Part shown: one piece after another, positions 1 through 8,870 of the stretch
Numbering within the stretch: position 1 is the first letter of the stretch
Layout: every line of letters begins with the position of its first letter
Assembly: GCA_963676095.1 (NCBI GenBank)
Contig: OY781040.1
Coordinates: 992,001 to 1,056,000 of the forward strand
DNA length: 64,000 nt
From: G963676095 sp963676095
GTDB lineage: Bacteria; Bacteroidota; Bacteroidia; Bacteroidales; Prolixibacteraceae
Direction: 5' to 3'
The notes under the pieces: model-generated
The model's input: only the letters and a program-made list of their open reading frames with translations
Databases searched by the model: none
What the model was told of the DNA's origin: nothing
Made by a program: the position numbers and the translations under genes

Positions 1-1
1 G

Positions 2-148
2 AAGTATATTGTTTCGGTCGATGTTTGCACAAACATTGTGGCATGGACCAATTCCCGGCTTCGCCTTAAGATTGAAGGGATTGACGATCCCGGCATCATT
101 GTTGCCAGGGAAAGGGTCCAGGATTTTAAAGACTGGCTGGACAGATAG
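2..148 (+). CDS. C-terminal end of a probable LytTR-type DNA-binding regulator (partial)
   Basis: The left edge cuts this gene; 48 codons remain before a TAG stop. The fragment reads as alternating beta strands followed by an ending with IIVARERV and FKDWLDR. Endings of this kind (a basic strand, then 'SRER..DFK.WL') are common in LytTR DNA-binding domains of Bacteroidota response regulators. No receiver domain can be seen because it would lie outside the window. The family call is pattern recognition on a short stretch. It is followed by about 90 bases of spacer before the ribB promoter region. Confidence 0.5.
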   Translation, partial: KYIVSVDVCTNIVAWTNSRLRLKIEGIDDPGIIVARERVQDFKDWLDR

Positions 149-205
149 ACAACTCAACTACCTTAACGAAAAGTAAAGTTTCCTTTAAAAAGCAGCATAT
201 GAACT

Positions 206-233
206 TTTGCAATTAAAACAATTTGTATTTTTG
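206..233 (+). promoter_or_regulatory. Bacteroidota-type promoter for the FMN riboswitch/ribB transcript
   Basis: TTTG at 206-209 and TATTTTTG at 226-233 fit the Bacteroidota -33 (TTTG) and -7 (TAnnTTTG) elements, with a 16-nt spacer that is slightly short. Transcription would begin near 240, right at the first base of the riboswitch. Inferred from sequence only. Confidence 0.5.
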
Positions 234-241
234 CTGAAGTT

Positions 242-355
242 TTCTTCGGGGCAGGGTGCAATCCCCTACCGGCGGTATAGTCCGCGAATCTGCTAAGGCA
301 GACCGATCCGGTGAAATTCCGGGACCGACAGTAACAGTCTGGATGAGAGAAGAAA
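242..355 (+). promoter_or_regulatory. FMN riboswitch (RFN element)
   Basis: The stretch carries the conserved RFN blocks in order: CTTCGGGGCAGGGTG near the 5' end, CCTACCGGCGGTATAG, CCGCGA, GATCCGGTGAAATTCCGG, CCGACAGT, and a closing GGATGAGAGAAG that pairs back to the start. This aptamer binds flavin mononucleotide and lowers riboflavin gene expression. It lies 127 bases upstream of ribB, which fits direct feedback control of riboflavin synthesis. Confidence 0.96.
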
Positions 356-391
356 CAGCGTCAGTGACCTTTCAAAAAAAGCAGTAAGGTT

Positions 392-446
392 GAACAGTTC
401 AGCCGGCTCTTAGGTAAAACCGGAGGTTTTCCTGCTGTTCTCTTTT
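392..446 (+). terminator. Possible riboswitch expression platform hairpin
   Basis: Between the aptamer and ribB, GAACAG at 392-397 can pair with CTGTTC at 435-440, enclosing a second hairpin AAAACC-GGA-GGTTTT (416-430). A short T-rich run (TCTTTT) follows. This could be the ligand-controlled attenuator. The stem is modest and the U-tract is short, so the mechanism is a guess. Confidence 0.4.
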
Positions 447-481
447 CGTACTAAAGAACCTGCCCCGGTAATATTTTTAAC

Positions 482-1168
482 ATGAAACAAATTAAATCGC
501 TTCAGGATTTTGGATCGGATTCCAAAGAAAGGGTACAGCGTGCTATCGGTATGCTTCAGGCAGGAAAAGGTATTTTGCTCGTTGATGATGAAGACAGGGA
601 AAACGAAGGGGACCTGATTTATTCAGCAGCCATGGTTACAGAAAAAGACATGGCCCTCATGATCAGGGAATGCAGTGGGATTGTCTGCCTTTGCCTCACT
701 CCGGAGAAAGCAAATGAATTAGGATTAAGACAAATGGTCGGGGAAAACACGAGTAAAAATAAAACAGCCTTTACCATTTCGATAGAAGCAAGGGAGGGCG
801 TAACTACCGGCGTTTCCGCAAAAGACAGGGTACGAACGATAAAAGCGGCAGTCGCTCCCGCCGCAAAACCTTCAGACCTGGCACATCCCGGACACGTTTT
901 TCCCCTTACCGGAAGGCCCGGCGGTGTATTTGAACGGAATGGCCACACTGAAGGAAGTATCGACCTCGTAAAACTGGCAGGGCTGGGAGATGCGGCCATA
1001 TTGAGCGAACTAACCAACGAAGACGGGACAATGGCCCGGCTGCCGGAAATCATGGCTTTCGCAGAAAAACACCAGATGACCGTTGTTACAATTGAAGATA
1101 TTATCCTGTATCGCAAAATTACCGAGGGTAAAAAAGAAGGTTACATCGCAAAAAAAATCTGTAACTAA
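482..1168 (+). CDS. ribB: 3,4-dihydroxy-2-butanone 4-phosphate synthase
   Basis: Converts ribulose 5-phosphate to 3,4-dihydroxy-2-butanone 4-phosphate and formate in riboflavin synthesis; cytosolic and Mg2+-dependent. The acidic active-site loop DDEDRENEGD is at residues 35-44, TTGVSAKDR near 108-116, HPGHVFPL at 135-142 and RNGHTEGSIDL at 152-162, all hallmark motifs. At 228 aa it is a single RibB domain with no GTP cyclohydrolase II half, unlike the fused RibBA common in this phylum. The ATG at 482 directly follows the FMN riboswitch leader, which explains its regulation. It converges with alaS. Confidence 0.96.
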   Translation: MKQIKSLQDFGSDSKERVQRAIGMLQAGKGILLVDDEDRENEGDLIYSAAMVTEKDMALMIRECSGIVCLCLTPEKANELGLRQMVGENTSKNKTAFTISIEAREGVTTGVSAKDRVRTIKAAVAPAAKPSDLAHPGHVFPLTGRPGGVFERNGHTEGSIDLVKLAGLGDAAILSELTNEDGTMARLPEIMAFAEKHQMTVVTIEDIILYRKITEGKKEGYIAKKICN

Positions 1169-1219
1169 TCCCTCCAACAGAACTGGTTACAGAATTTCAG
1201 ATTAAAAAAATCAGTCCGC

Positions 1220-3844
1220 CTAACAAACAAATGATTTGGCCTTTTCGATAGCTGCCTGGATCCCGGTCACATCCTTTCCCCCTGCAGTAGCAAAAAATGG
1301 CTGACCACCTCCGTTTCCCCCCATTTCCTTTGCAGCTTCACGTATAATCTGCCCGGCATTCAGTTTTTTCTCCTTTACCAGGTTATCCGAGATCATGATC
1401 GTAAGACTGGGCCTGCCCCCTATTTCAGCGCCTAACACCAGGAACAGGTTGTCGATCTCCCCTTTAAGCTGAAAAGCCAGGTCTTTTATAGACGGGGCAG
1501 AATCCAAAGCTACTTTCTCTGCAATAACATTCACTCCGTTCTGCAAACTGACCTTTTTCTTCAGGTCATTTTTTACCACTGTAGCAGCTTCTTTCCCGAA
1601 GTTTTCTATTAACTTTTTCAGTTTCAGGTTTTCATCCAGAAGATCTGAAACAGATTTCTTCAGGTTCCGCGCATTGTTGAGTAAAGCCCTTGTTTCCTGC
1701 AACTCTTCCATGTTCTCATTGAGATAAGTCTCTGCCTTGTCCGCCGTTAATGCTTCAATACGCCTTACTCCTGCAGAGACAGCACTTTCGGCAGTAATTA
1801 CAAAATACCCGACCTGCCCGGTGGCGGGCACGTGTGTCCCTCCGCAAAGTTCAACCGATTCCCCAAACCGGATCACCCTGACCTTATCGCCGTATTTTTC
1901 ACCGAACAAAGCAATAGCGCCTAAATCCTTCGCCTGGTCGAAAGGAACATCAAGTAATTCTTCCCGGACAATGTTCTGCCGGATCAATTCATTCACCCGC
2001 TTTTGTATTTTAGCCAGCTCTTCCTTACCGACTTTCTGAAAATGCGAAAAATCAAAACGCAAATAGTCAGGATTAACCAGCGACCCTTTCTGCTCGACAT
2101 GTTTACCCAGTATTTCACGCAACGCCTGATCGAGAAGATGGGTTGCCGTATGGTTATTTGCGGTGAGTTTTCTTTTATGGTTATTAACAACTGCCTTAAA
2201 CAGGGTTTCCGGATCATCCGGCAACTTTTGGGCAATATGAATAATCAGGTTGTTCTCTTTCTGCGTATCAAGGATACTTGTTTTCACACCGTCAGCTTCG
2301 ATATAACCGGAATCGCCAACCTGCCCTCCCGATTCTCCGTAGAAAGGTGTCTGATCGAACACCAGCTGGAAAAATTCCTTCTCTTTCTGCTTTACCTTCC
2401 TGTACCGGGCAATACGGACGTCTGCCTCCAGGGCCGTATAGCCTAAAAATTTCTCTTCATCCGTTTTTCTAAGCTCAATCCAGTCACCGGTTTCCAGTGC
2501 TGCGGCATTCCGTGAACGGTTTTTCTGTTTTTCCATTTCCACGTCAAACTCAGACCGGTTAACCGTCAGCCCGTTTTCCTTCAGGATCAATTCTGTCAGA
2601 TCGAGCGGAAATCCATACGTATCATATAATTCAAAAGCATCCTTGCCAGCCACTTCCTTTCCGCCTTCTTTCTTCACCTTATAAATTACGTCGTCCAGCA
2701 AGCGGATCCCGGTTTCGAGCGTATGCAGGAAGCTTTCCTCCTCCTCTTTCATCACCTTTTCGATCAACTCCTGCTGGGCACCTAATTCAGGGAAGGCATC
2801 ACCCATGTTTTCTTTCAGAACATTAACCAGCCGGAACATAAAAGCCTGACGGAACCCCAGGAATGTGTAGCCGTAACGTACCGCCCGTCTCAAAATCCGC
2901 CGGATAACATACCCGGCCTTATTATTGGAAGGCAATTGTCCGTCAGCAATCGCAAAGGCAATAGCCCTCAGGTGATCGGCAATAACACGCATGGCAATAT
3001 CGTCCTTACGGTTGTCCCCGTATTTTTTTCCGCTTAACCGGCCAACCTCTGCAATTATTGTTTGAAAAACATCGGTATCATAATTTGATTTCTTTCCCTG
3101 CAAAACCATGCAAAGACGCTCGAACCCCATACCTGTATCGACATGTTTTGCCGGGAGTTCGGCCAGGCTGCCGTCAGCCCGTCTGTTAAACTGCATAAAC
3201 ACCAGGTTCCAGATCTCTATCACCAGGGGATTATCCTTATTCACCAGGTCCCGGCCCGGGATCAACGCCCGCTCCTGATCATCACGCAAATCGACATGTA
3301 TTTCCGAACAAGGACCACAGGGACCGGTATCTCCCATTTCCCAGAAATTATCTTTTTTGTTGCCAGGCAATACCCGTTCATCCGGCAAATGCCTGAGCCA
3401 AAAATTACGCGCCTCGTCGTCGACAGCAAGATTATCGGTCTTACTTCCCTCGAAAACAGTGGCATACATTCGATCTGCGGGGATGCCCATTTTCTCATGG
3501 AGGAACTCCCAGGCCCAGTCAATGGCCTCCTTTTTAAAATAATCGCCAAACGACCAGTTTCCAAGCATTTCGAACATGGTATGGTGGTAAGTATCATGTC
3601 CAACTTCTTCCAGGTCATTATGTTTACCCGATACCCGGAGACATTTTTGGGTATCCGCGACCCTAAGTGAAACCGGGGCCTGATTTCCCAGGAAAATATC
3701 CTTAAACTGGTTCATCCCGGCATTAGTAAACATAAGAGTAGGATCATTTCTAACAACCATTGGTGCAGAGTTGGCAATTGTATGTTGCTTTGTGACAAAA
3801 AAATCCAGAAAGGCCTTTCTGATCGCTTGGGAATTCATCTCCAT
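1220..3844 (-). CDS. alaS: Alanyl-tRNA synthetase
   Basis: Charges tRNA-Ala with alanine. The 874-aa protein has the class II core at the N-terminus (IRKAFLDFF, then NDPTLMFTNAGMNQFKD), the tRNA-recognition middle, the editing domain with the HTATHLLDQ and CGGTHV metal-binding motifs, and a C-Ala domain ending with a glycine-rich GGNGGGQP stretch. The length is the family norm. The first ATG gives MEMNSQ; the third codon, also ATG, gives the more usual MNSQAIRKAF start. It is divergent from the M23 peptidase gene across a 175-base intergenic region. Confidence 0.97.
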   Translation of the reverse strand: MEMNSQAIRKAFLDFFVTKQHTIANSAPMVVRNDPTLMFTNAGMNQFKDIFLGNQAPVSLRVADTQKCLRVSGKHNDLEEVGHDTYHHTMFEMLGNWSFGDYFKKEAIDWAWEFLHEKMGIPADRMYATVFEGSKTDNLAVDDEARNFWLRHLPDERVLPGNKKDNFWEMGDTGPCGPCSEIHVDLRDDQERALIPGRDLVNKDNPLVIEIWNLVFMQFNRRADGSLAELPAKHVDTGMGFERLCMVLQGKKSNYDTDVFQTIIAEVGRLSGKKYGDNRKDDIAMRVIADHLRAIAFAIADGQLPSNNKAGYVIRRILRRAVRYGYTFLGFRQAFMFRLVNVLKENMGDAFPELGAQQELIEKVMKEEEESFLHTLETGIRLLDDVIYKVKKEGGKEVAGKDAFELYDTYGFPLDLTELILKENGLTVNRSEFDVEMEKQKNRSRNAAALETGDWIELRKTDEEKFLGYTALEADVRIARYRKVKQKEKEFFQLVFDQTPFYGESGGQVGDSGYIEADGVKTSILDTQKENNLIIHIAQKLPDDPETLFKAVVNNHKRKLTANNHTATHLLDQALREILGKHVEQKGSLVNPDYLRFDFSHFQKVGKEELAKIQKRVNELIRQNIVREELLDVPFDQAKDLGAIALFGEKYGDKVRVIRFGESVELCGGTHVPATGQVGYFVITAESAVSAGVRRIEALTADKAETYLNENMEELQETRALLNNARNLKKSVSDLLDENLKLKKLIENFGKEAATVVKNDLKKKVSLQNGVNVIAEKVALDSAPSIKDLAFQLKGEIDNLFLVLGAEIGGRPSLTIMISDNLVKEKKLNAGQIIREAAKEMGGNGGGQPFFATAGGKDVTGIQAAIEKAKSFVC

Positions 3845-3960
3845 CGTTCCTGATAATATTAAAATTTGTTAAAAAGCTTTATTGCTGAAATATCAGGCTT
3901 GTCAACCAATATAAAACAGCTACTTTTGTCAGATATGCTAACAAGCTTGATTTTTAAATC

Positions 3961-3990
3961 TTGCAAAGTTAGATTATTTACTTAAATTTG
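3961..3990 (+). promoter_or_regulatory. Probable promoter of the M23 peptidase/MerR pair
   Basis: TTGC at 3961-3964 and TAAATTTG at 3983-3990 match the -33 and -7 (TAnnTTTG) elements of Bacteroidota promoters with an 18-nt spacer. The predicted start site lies about 25 bases before the ATG at 4020. Confidence 0.5.
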
Positions 3991-4019
3991 TTACATTTCA
4001 AAACAAGATTTTGGTTGTT

Positions 4020-4991
4020 ATGGCAAAAGCGAAGTACCGGTTCAACCCTGAAACGTTAAGCTACATCAGGGTCGAGCACAACTTTAAGGCTAGAATCCCG
4101 CGTCTCATGCTTTTTTTGGCGGCCAGTATCGTAATGAGTGCAATCCTGACGATGGTGGTGCTCCAATTTTATGAAACACCCAAAACAAGAATCCTGAAAC
4201 GTGAAAATCAACGGTTGTTGTCTCAATACGAATTAATGTACAAAAACCTGGAGAATGTCCAAAAAGTGCTGGACGACCTTCAGCAGAGGGACGATAATCT
4301 TTACCGGGTAATTTTTGAAGCCGATCCGATCCCGAGCTCGGTACGAAAGGCAGGTTTTGGAGGGATCAACAAATATGCCCAGCTCCAAAGTATGGATAAT
4401 TCGGAGTTGGTTATCAAGACAGCCCAAAAGCTGGACATCGTGGCCAAAGAGGCCTATGTTCAATCCAAATCATATGACGAAGTCATGAAACTGGCATTAA
4501 GCAAGGAAAAAATGCTTGCAAGTATTCCCGCCATTATGCCAATCTCCAATAAAGATTTAAAAAGGACTGCTTCCGGGTGGGGCTGGCGTATACACCCGAT
4601 TTATAAAATCCGCAAGTTCCACTATGGTATGGACTTTACAGCTCCTATCGGAACTGAAATTTATGCAACAGGAGATGGAGTCGTCAAAGATATAGAGACT
4701 TCCGCAGGAGGATTCGGAAGATGGATCATTATCGACCACGGATTTGGCTATGAAACCCTCTACGGGCATTTAAACGCATTCGACGTAAAAATCGGACAGA
4801 CCGTAAAACGAGGCAGTGTTATCGGTTATGTCGGAAACTCAGGAACATCCACCGGGCCTCATGTCCATTACGAAGTCCATAAAAACGGAAAACCTGTTAA
4901 TCCCCAGTATTATTACTTCAAGGATCTCACTCCTGACGAGTATGATAAAATGATTGCCTACACCAACAACATGGGCCAATCATATGATTAA
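4020..4991 (+). CDS. M23-family (LytM-type) murein peptidase, membrane-anchored
   Basis: Predicted zinc endopeptidase acting on peptidoglycan cross-links in the periplasm. A short cytoplasmic N-terminus is followed by one membrane segment (about residues 28-50), a coiled-coil stretch (about 55-95) and a C-terminal LytM domain. The zinc ligands are visible as H201-x3-D205 and the H281-x-H283 pair. An in-frame TTG nine bases upstream could extend it by three residues, but the ATG at 4020 giving MAKAKYRF is the natural start. The stop is 11 bases before the MerR gene, so the two are probably co-transcribed. Confidence 0.93.
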   Translation: MAKAKYRFNPETLSYIRVEHNFKARIPRLMLFLAASIVMSAILTMVVLQFYETPKTRILKRENQRLLSQYELMYKNLENVQKVLDDLQQRDDNLYRVIFEADPIPSSVRKAGFGGINKYAQLQSMDNSELVIKTAQKLDIVAKEAYVQSKSYDEVMKLALSKEKMLASIPAIMPISNKDLKRTASGWGWRIHPIYKIRKFHYGMDFTAPIGTEIYATGDGVVKDIETSAGGFGRWIIIDHGFGYETLYGHLNAFDVKIGQTVKRGSVIGYVGNSGTSTGPHVHYEVHKNGKPVNPQYYYFKDLTPDEYDKMIAYTNNMGQSYD

Positions 4992-5002
4992 AAATAATCC
5001 CA

Positions 5003-5347
5003 GTGCCATATAAGAAACCGCAAATAGAGAAAATCTTTTACAGCATCGGCGAAGTCGCTGAAATGTTTGGGGTAAACGCTTCTCATATACGTTTTTGGGA
5101 AAAGGAGTTTGACGTTCTCAAACCTCACAAAAATAAAAAAGGGAACCGGCTTTTTACCAAGGAGGATATCGAACAGCTAAAGTTGATCTACCATCTGGTA
5201 AAGGAGCGTGGTATGACCATAAAGGGGGCCAAGCAAAAAATAAAGGATAACGCTGGGGAAACCGCTTCAAACTATGAACTGGTTGAACGGCTGAAGAATA
5301 TCCGGCTAATGCTTGTTGAGATAAAAGAAGAAATGAGTGACAGCTAG
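5003..5347 (+). CDS. MerR-family transcriptional regulator
   Basis: A 114-aa protein with a winged helix at the N-terminus (YSIGEVAEMFGV, then SHIRFWEKEF, typical MerR helix-turn-helix and wing), followed by a short helical dimerisation segment. No effector-binding cysteines or large C-terminal domain are present, so the signal is unknown. The start codon is GTG at 5003; no ATG fits the domain boundary. It follows the M23 peptidase gene closely, and the pairing suggests a link to envelope or cell-wall control, but that is inference. Confidence 0.88.
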   Translation: MPYKKPQIEKIFYSIGEVAEMFGVNASHIRFWEKEFDVLKPHKNKKGNRLFTKEDIEQLKLIYHLVKERGMTIKGAKQKIKDNAGETASNYELVERLKNIRLMLVEIKEEMSDS

Positions 5348-5490
5348 ACTGTTTTACCCGTACGGACCAACTAAAAGCTTAGAAAAATGATGGTTGAATG
5401 GTTAAATTGTCGAATGTTTTATTATGTTTGGCAAGTTAAAATCCTGTAAACCCCGGACAGCTTGCCCATAATGAAAAAATACAAGGATCG

Positions 5491-6588
5491 ATGCAGCTAA
5501 AAGAAATCACCGGATATATTGAATCCCTGGCCCCGTTAGCCCTTCAAGATTCATTCGATAATGCAGGGTTGATATGGGGAATCCCATCAATGGAAATCTC
5601 GGGGGCACTTATCACCCTTGATGTAACAGAAAAAGTCATCGATGAAGCTATCTCGAAAAATATTAACCTTGTTATTGCACATCATCCGTTAATCTTTAAT
5701 GGTATAAAAAAGCTGAATGGGAAAACAGATGTCGAACGGAGCCTGATCAAGGCGATAAAGAATGACATCGCCGTGTATGCAGCCCATACCAACCTGGATA
5801 ATGTCGTTGGGGGAGTCAACAGTAAAATATGCGAAAAATTGGGAATAACAAATTGCAGGATACTCGAACCGATGAAAGGCCAGCTAAAAAAACTGGTTAC
5901 GTTTATTCCTTTATCTCATATAACTGAAGTACAACAGGCTATATTCAACGCAGGCGCCGGTTGTATCGGAAATTACGATTCGTGCGGTTATTCAGCCGAA
6001 GGAACAGGAAGTTTCAGGGGCAATGCAGAAACGCACCCGTTCGTTGGAGAACCGGGGAAAATGCATTTTGAAAAGGAAGTGCGGTTCGAAACGGTTTTCC
6101 CCGCCACGGTTCAAAGCCGTGTCGTTCAGGCCTTGCTCAATTCACATCCATATGAAGAGGTGGCTTATGATATTTATCCGCTCGACAATTTGTCCCCGCT
6201 ATCCGGCTCCGGGATGATAGGTGAACTGCCGGATGAAACTGACGAATCCATGTTCCTGGGAATGGTTAAACAATGTTTTAGGGCAAATATATTAAGACAT
6301 AGCCCGTTGCCGGGCAGAAAAATAAAAAAAGTGGCCGTTTGTGGCGGGGCCGGCAGTTTTCTGATCAGCCAGGCTATTAACGCCGGCGCTGACATATTCC
6401 TGACAGGAGAGTTGAAATATCACCAGTTTTTCGAGGCCGACGGAAAAATTATACTGGCAGACATAGGGCACTTTGAAAGCGAACAATTTACTAAGGAACT
6501 TTTTTATGAATTACTTATGAAAAAATTCCCTAAATTTGCAGTCCGTTTATCGGATATCAATACAAATCCGGTCAACTATTTGATATAA
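5491..6588 (+). CDS. Nif3-like dinuclear metal-centre protein (DUF34/YqfO type)
   Basis: A 365-aa member of the Nif3/NIF3L1 family. It has the family metal-site motif AHHPLIFNG (H64, H65), a second conserved block AHTNLDNVVGGVN near residue 96, the CutA-like inserted domain of the long YqfO subtype in the middle, and the C-terminal DIGHFESEQF motif that completes the dinuclear site. Family members are linked to GTP cyclohydrolase I-like or metal-homeostasis roles without a settled reaction. It sits 24 bases upstream of the zinc-ribbon gene, an arrangement that recurs in this phylum. Confidence 0.93.
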   Translation: MQLKEITGYIESLAPLALQDSFDNAGLIWGIPSMEISGALITLDVTEKVIDEAISKNINLVIAHHPLIFNGIKKLNGKTDVERSLIKAIKNDIAVYAAHTNLDNVVGGVNSKICEKLGITNCRILEPMKGQLKKLVTFIPLSHITEVQQAIFNAGAGCIGNYDSCGYSAEGTGSFRGNAETHPFVGEPGKMHFEKEVRFETVFPATVQSRVVQALLNSHPYEEVAYDIYPLDNLSPLSGSGMIGELPDETDESMFLGMVKQCFRANILRHSPLPGRKIKKVAVCGGAGSFLISQAINAGADIFLTGELKYHQFFEADGKIILADIGHFESEQFTKELFYELLMKKFPKFAVRLSDINTNPVNYLI

Positions 6589-6612
6589 AACAGAAAAAAC
6601 AGCATTCAAAAT

Positions 6613-7383
6613 ATGGATACACAGTACCGCGAAGAAGACAAAACAATGCCTATCAGTGAAAAGTTAAAGGCATTGTACGAGTTGCAAAGTGTTGCTTCGG
6701 AGATCGATAAAATAAAGACCCTTAGGGGTGAGCTTCCGTTGGAGGTACAGGACCTGGAAGATGATATTACCGGGCTGAAGACCAGGATCGGAAATTATGA
6801 AGACGATGTAAAAAATCTGGACACATCTGTTGCAAACCGTAAAGCAGCGATTAAAGAATCGGAAGCACTGATTGCAAAATATTCCGAGCAGCAAAATAAT
6901 GTGAGGAATAACCGTGAATACGATTCACTCAGTAAGGAGATTGAATTTCAGAAACTGGAAATTGAGCTTTCAGAGAAACGGATTAAGGAATTTACTGCGG
7001 AACTTCAATCTAAAAAAGAATCGATTGAATCCTCAAAAGAACAGCTGCAGGACCGTGAAGACGACCTGAACCGTAAAAAAAAGGAACTGGATGAAATTAC
7101 GTCCGAGACAAAAATTGAAGAAGAAAAATTAAAGACCAAAGCAGAAAAGATCGAAGACTTGATTGAGCCGCGCCTTTTGTCGGCATTTAAGCGTATCCGT
7201 AAAAATGCCAGGAATGGCCTGGCCGTCGTAACAGTACAACGCGATGCCTGCGGAGGATGTTTTAACAAAATTCCGCCACAGCGGCAAATGGATATTGCCA
7301 ACCGGAAAAAGATCATTGTTTGTGAATACTGTGGAAGGATCCTTGTCGATAAAGACATTATGGAAAACAAAGAAGAAGAATAG
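6613..7383 (+). CDS. Coiled-coil protein with C-terminal C4 zinc ribbon
   Basis: A 256-aa protein that is almost entirely coiled coil (about residues 20-190), ending with a zinc ribbon of two Cys-x2-Cys knuckles (CGGC and CEYC) separated by about 30 residues. This architecture is typical of the zinc-ribbon protein that accompanies Nif3-like genes. Role unknown; nucleic-acid binding by the ribbon is plausible. A second in-frame ATG at 6646 (MPISEKLK) is an alternative start. A strong terminator follows, so it probably ends the operon with nif3. Confidence 0.88.
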   Translation: MDTQYREEDKTMPISEKLKALYELQSVASEIDKIKTLRGELPLEVQDLEDDITGLKTRIGNYEDDVKNLDTSVANRKAAIKESEALIAKYSEQQNNVRNNREYDSLSKEIEFQKLEIELSEKRIKEFTAELQSKKESIESSKEQLQDREDDLNRKKKELDEITSETKIEEEKLKTKAEKIEDLIEPRLLSAFKRIRKNARNGLAVVTVQRDACGGCFNKIPPQRQMDIANRKKIIVCEYCGRILVDKDIMENKEEE

Positions 7384-7400
7384 ACCCGGTGAATATAAAA

Positions 7401-7449
7401 AAACAAATCCCTGGGAAGCGATATTTCTTTTCCAGGGATTTGTTTTTTT
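7401..7449 (+). terminator. Rho-independent terminator after the zinc-ribbon gene
   Basis: AAACAAATCCCTGG pairs with CCAGGGATTTGTTT across a 15-17 nt loop and runs into a T-tract. It starts 18 bases after the stop codon. Confidence 0.9.
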
Positions 7450-7560
7450 ATATCTTATTAAAACAGGAATATTCCGAAAGAATCCGTTTTAAATTGAAAA
7501 TTCTGTTCGAATTACTTGTCGGGTTAAGAACAAAAAACTACTTTTGTCACCCGAAAACAG

Positions 7561-7633
<73 letters not shown>

Positions 7634-7642
7634 CCGAAAATC

Positions 7643-7679
7643 AAAGAGTTGTGAGTTTTACACTTACAGCTCTTTTTTG
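7643..7679 (+). terminator. Terminator of the tRNA-Lys transcript
   Basis: AAGAGTTGT and ACAGCTCTT form a stem with a G-U pair, followed by a T-run, starting 10 bases after the tRNA. Confidence 0.75.
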
Positions 7680-7705
7680 TTTTTCTCCCCTTTTTCGGGG
7701 CATTT

Positions 7706-7945
7706 CACTACATCAGCCTAACAGATATGGTGAGAGGCGAAGAAGGTCCGATTCAACTTGACACCAAAAAAATGGATTGAGGTAACTAATGCGATTGGTC
7801 TGATCTTAAAATCAGACAGATACGGAAAAGTTATGCTCATAAAGATTTAGCTTTTGAATTTGGCACATGGATTAGCCCAACGTTCAAGCTGTGGTTGATC
7901 AAATAGTATCAACGATTAATTGAAATTGTGTCAATCTCTTTTCTG
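7706..7945 (+). pseudogene. KilA-N domain protein remnant
   Basis: Three pieces of a KilA-N domain can be read in shifting frames: HYISLTDMVRG at the start, then FNLTPKKWIEVTNAIGLI, then YAHKDLAFEFGTWISPTFKL followed by an in-frame TAG and YQRLIEI. These match the conserved blocks of KilA-N proteins (YISLTDIAK, TPKKWIEVTNAIG, AHKDIAFEFGTWISP.FKLY.IKEYQRL). The segment between the first two blocks is deleted and there are at least two frameshifts. KilA-N proteins are DNA-binding proteins found on phages and in bacterial accessory DNA. The copy is dead. It lies just after tRNA-Lys. Confidence 0.8.
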
Positions 7946-7984
7946 AACAACAAGGAAATCTGTAAACTATTTCCAGCAAAGGTC

Positions 7985-8182
7985 AAAGATGCTGTTCTCT
8001 TCGTAAAAAGATGCTGAAGATTTCGCGGAAAGATACCGTACTTTTCATAAAAAGATACCGGAGATTTCGCGAAAAGACGGTGAAGATTTCCTCAAAAGAT
8101 ACGGAAGATTTCTCTAAAAGATGGTGAAGATAATCCCAAAAGATGCTGAACTTTTAGTAAAAAGATACCGAAGATTATTCCC
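7985..8182 (+). repeat. Nine tandem copies of a 22-nt repeat
   Basis: Units begin AAAGAT (one has AAAGAC) at 7985, 8007, 8029, 8051, 8073, 8095, 8117, 8139 and 8161, with no gaps, so the period is exactly 22 nt for 198 nt. The consensus is roughly AAAGATRCYGAAGATTTCNC. Because 22 is not a multiple of 3, the array cannot encode a repeated peptide in one frame. The last unit reads KDTEDYS in the frame of the transposase remnant that follows. There are no unique spacers, so it is not a CRISPR array. Confidence 0.93.
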
Positions 8183-8430
8183 GTGCGGAATTATATTTTT
8201 TAACCGTCGTTGTGCAAAACCGGGTGCATTTGTTCGGGCATATAAAAAACGGGACGATATTAAATGCCGCCGGTCATTTGGTGGGAAAATGGTACCGGGA
8301 AATTGAAAATAAATATCCCGGCAAACGGTGTCATGAAATAATTGTTATGCCCAACCATATTCATTGTATGATCGAAAATACGGATGATCACATACATAAA
8401 TGGAATACATGCCCCAAAGTAAATACCTAA
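8161..8430 (+). pseudogene. REP-associated tyrosine transposase (Y1/IS200-like) remnant
   Basis: One frame reads KDTEDYSRAELYFLTVVVQN, then RVHLFGHIKNGTILNAAG, GKWYREIENKYP and MPNHIHCMIEN before a stop at 8430. These are the N-terminal half of a RAYT protein: the strand 'G.YF.T...QNR..LFG', the W-Y-E-IE-K-P helix and the HUH-type motif HIH. The catalytic tyrosine region is missing and no good start codon remains, because the sequence merges directly into the 22-nt repeat array. RAYTs act on REP-type repeats; this one is non-functional. Confidence 0.82.
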
Positions 8431-8619
8431 ATCATTGAATATAAACACCACTTGTGTACTACAAAATGAAAGTTGAAAATTACACTTACTGAATATCAGT
8501 ATTTTATAAGGGCTTGCCATAGGATAGAAGGGAACGGCACTACCCCAATCCGGACTCCTGCCCTGCCTGGTTTATCGCCATGTAAAGTTTTTACAAAAAG
8601 TAGTCTTCTTTTTTTAAAT

Positions 8620-8870
8620 TACCATTCCATTCATAAAAAATTATATTAGTTTTATAAACCAACTAAACTAGATTAGTTTACATATGAAAAAACAGAAGAC
8701 GCAAATATCCAAAAAGCTAGTTTTAATAAAACAAGTGAACTCCCGGCGAAAAATGAAAGAAATGGGAATGGACGATTTGGCTAAAGGATTTAATATATGG
8801 TAGTTGTGACTATCAATGACATTTTAGGAAACAGAAAATCTTTATTTTGCGGCTACAAAAGTAGTCACAC
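8620..8870 (+). pseudogene. Decayed tetR copy with promoter/operator
   Basis: The region aligns by eye with the upstream part and start of the intact tetR at 16704. TAGTTTTATAAAC (8647-8659) and ATTAGTTTAC match its operator region. The ATG at 8684 is followed by AAGTGAACTCCCGG and ATGGACGATTTGGC, matching the intact gene's GTGAACTCCTGG and ATGGACGATTTGGC. A frameshift follows; about 20 bases later another frame reads DILGNRKSL, like KIIGNKEDL in the intact protein. An in-frame TAG also breaks it. A 104-codon open frame continues to 9111 but shows no recognisable family beyond this point. Confidence 0.75.

Noticed and set aside
619..1116. 165-codon frame antisense to ribB
   Set aside because: Complete overlap with a well-conserved enzyme gene; the product has no recognisable features and is low in expected composition.
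3143..3670. 175-codon frame antisense to alaS
   Set aside because: Shadow of the alaS coding sequence.
7985..8182. CRISPR array
   Set aside because: The 22-nt units are contiguous and degenerate, with no spacers and no cas genes nearby.
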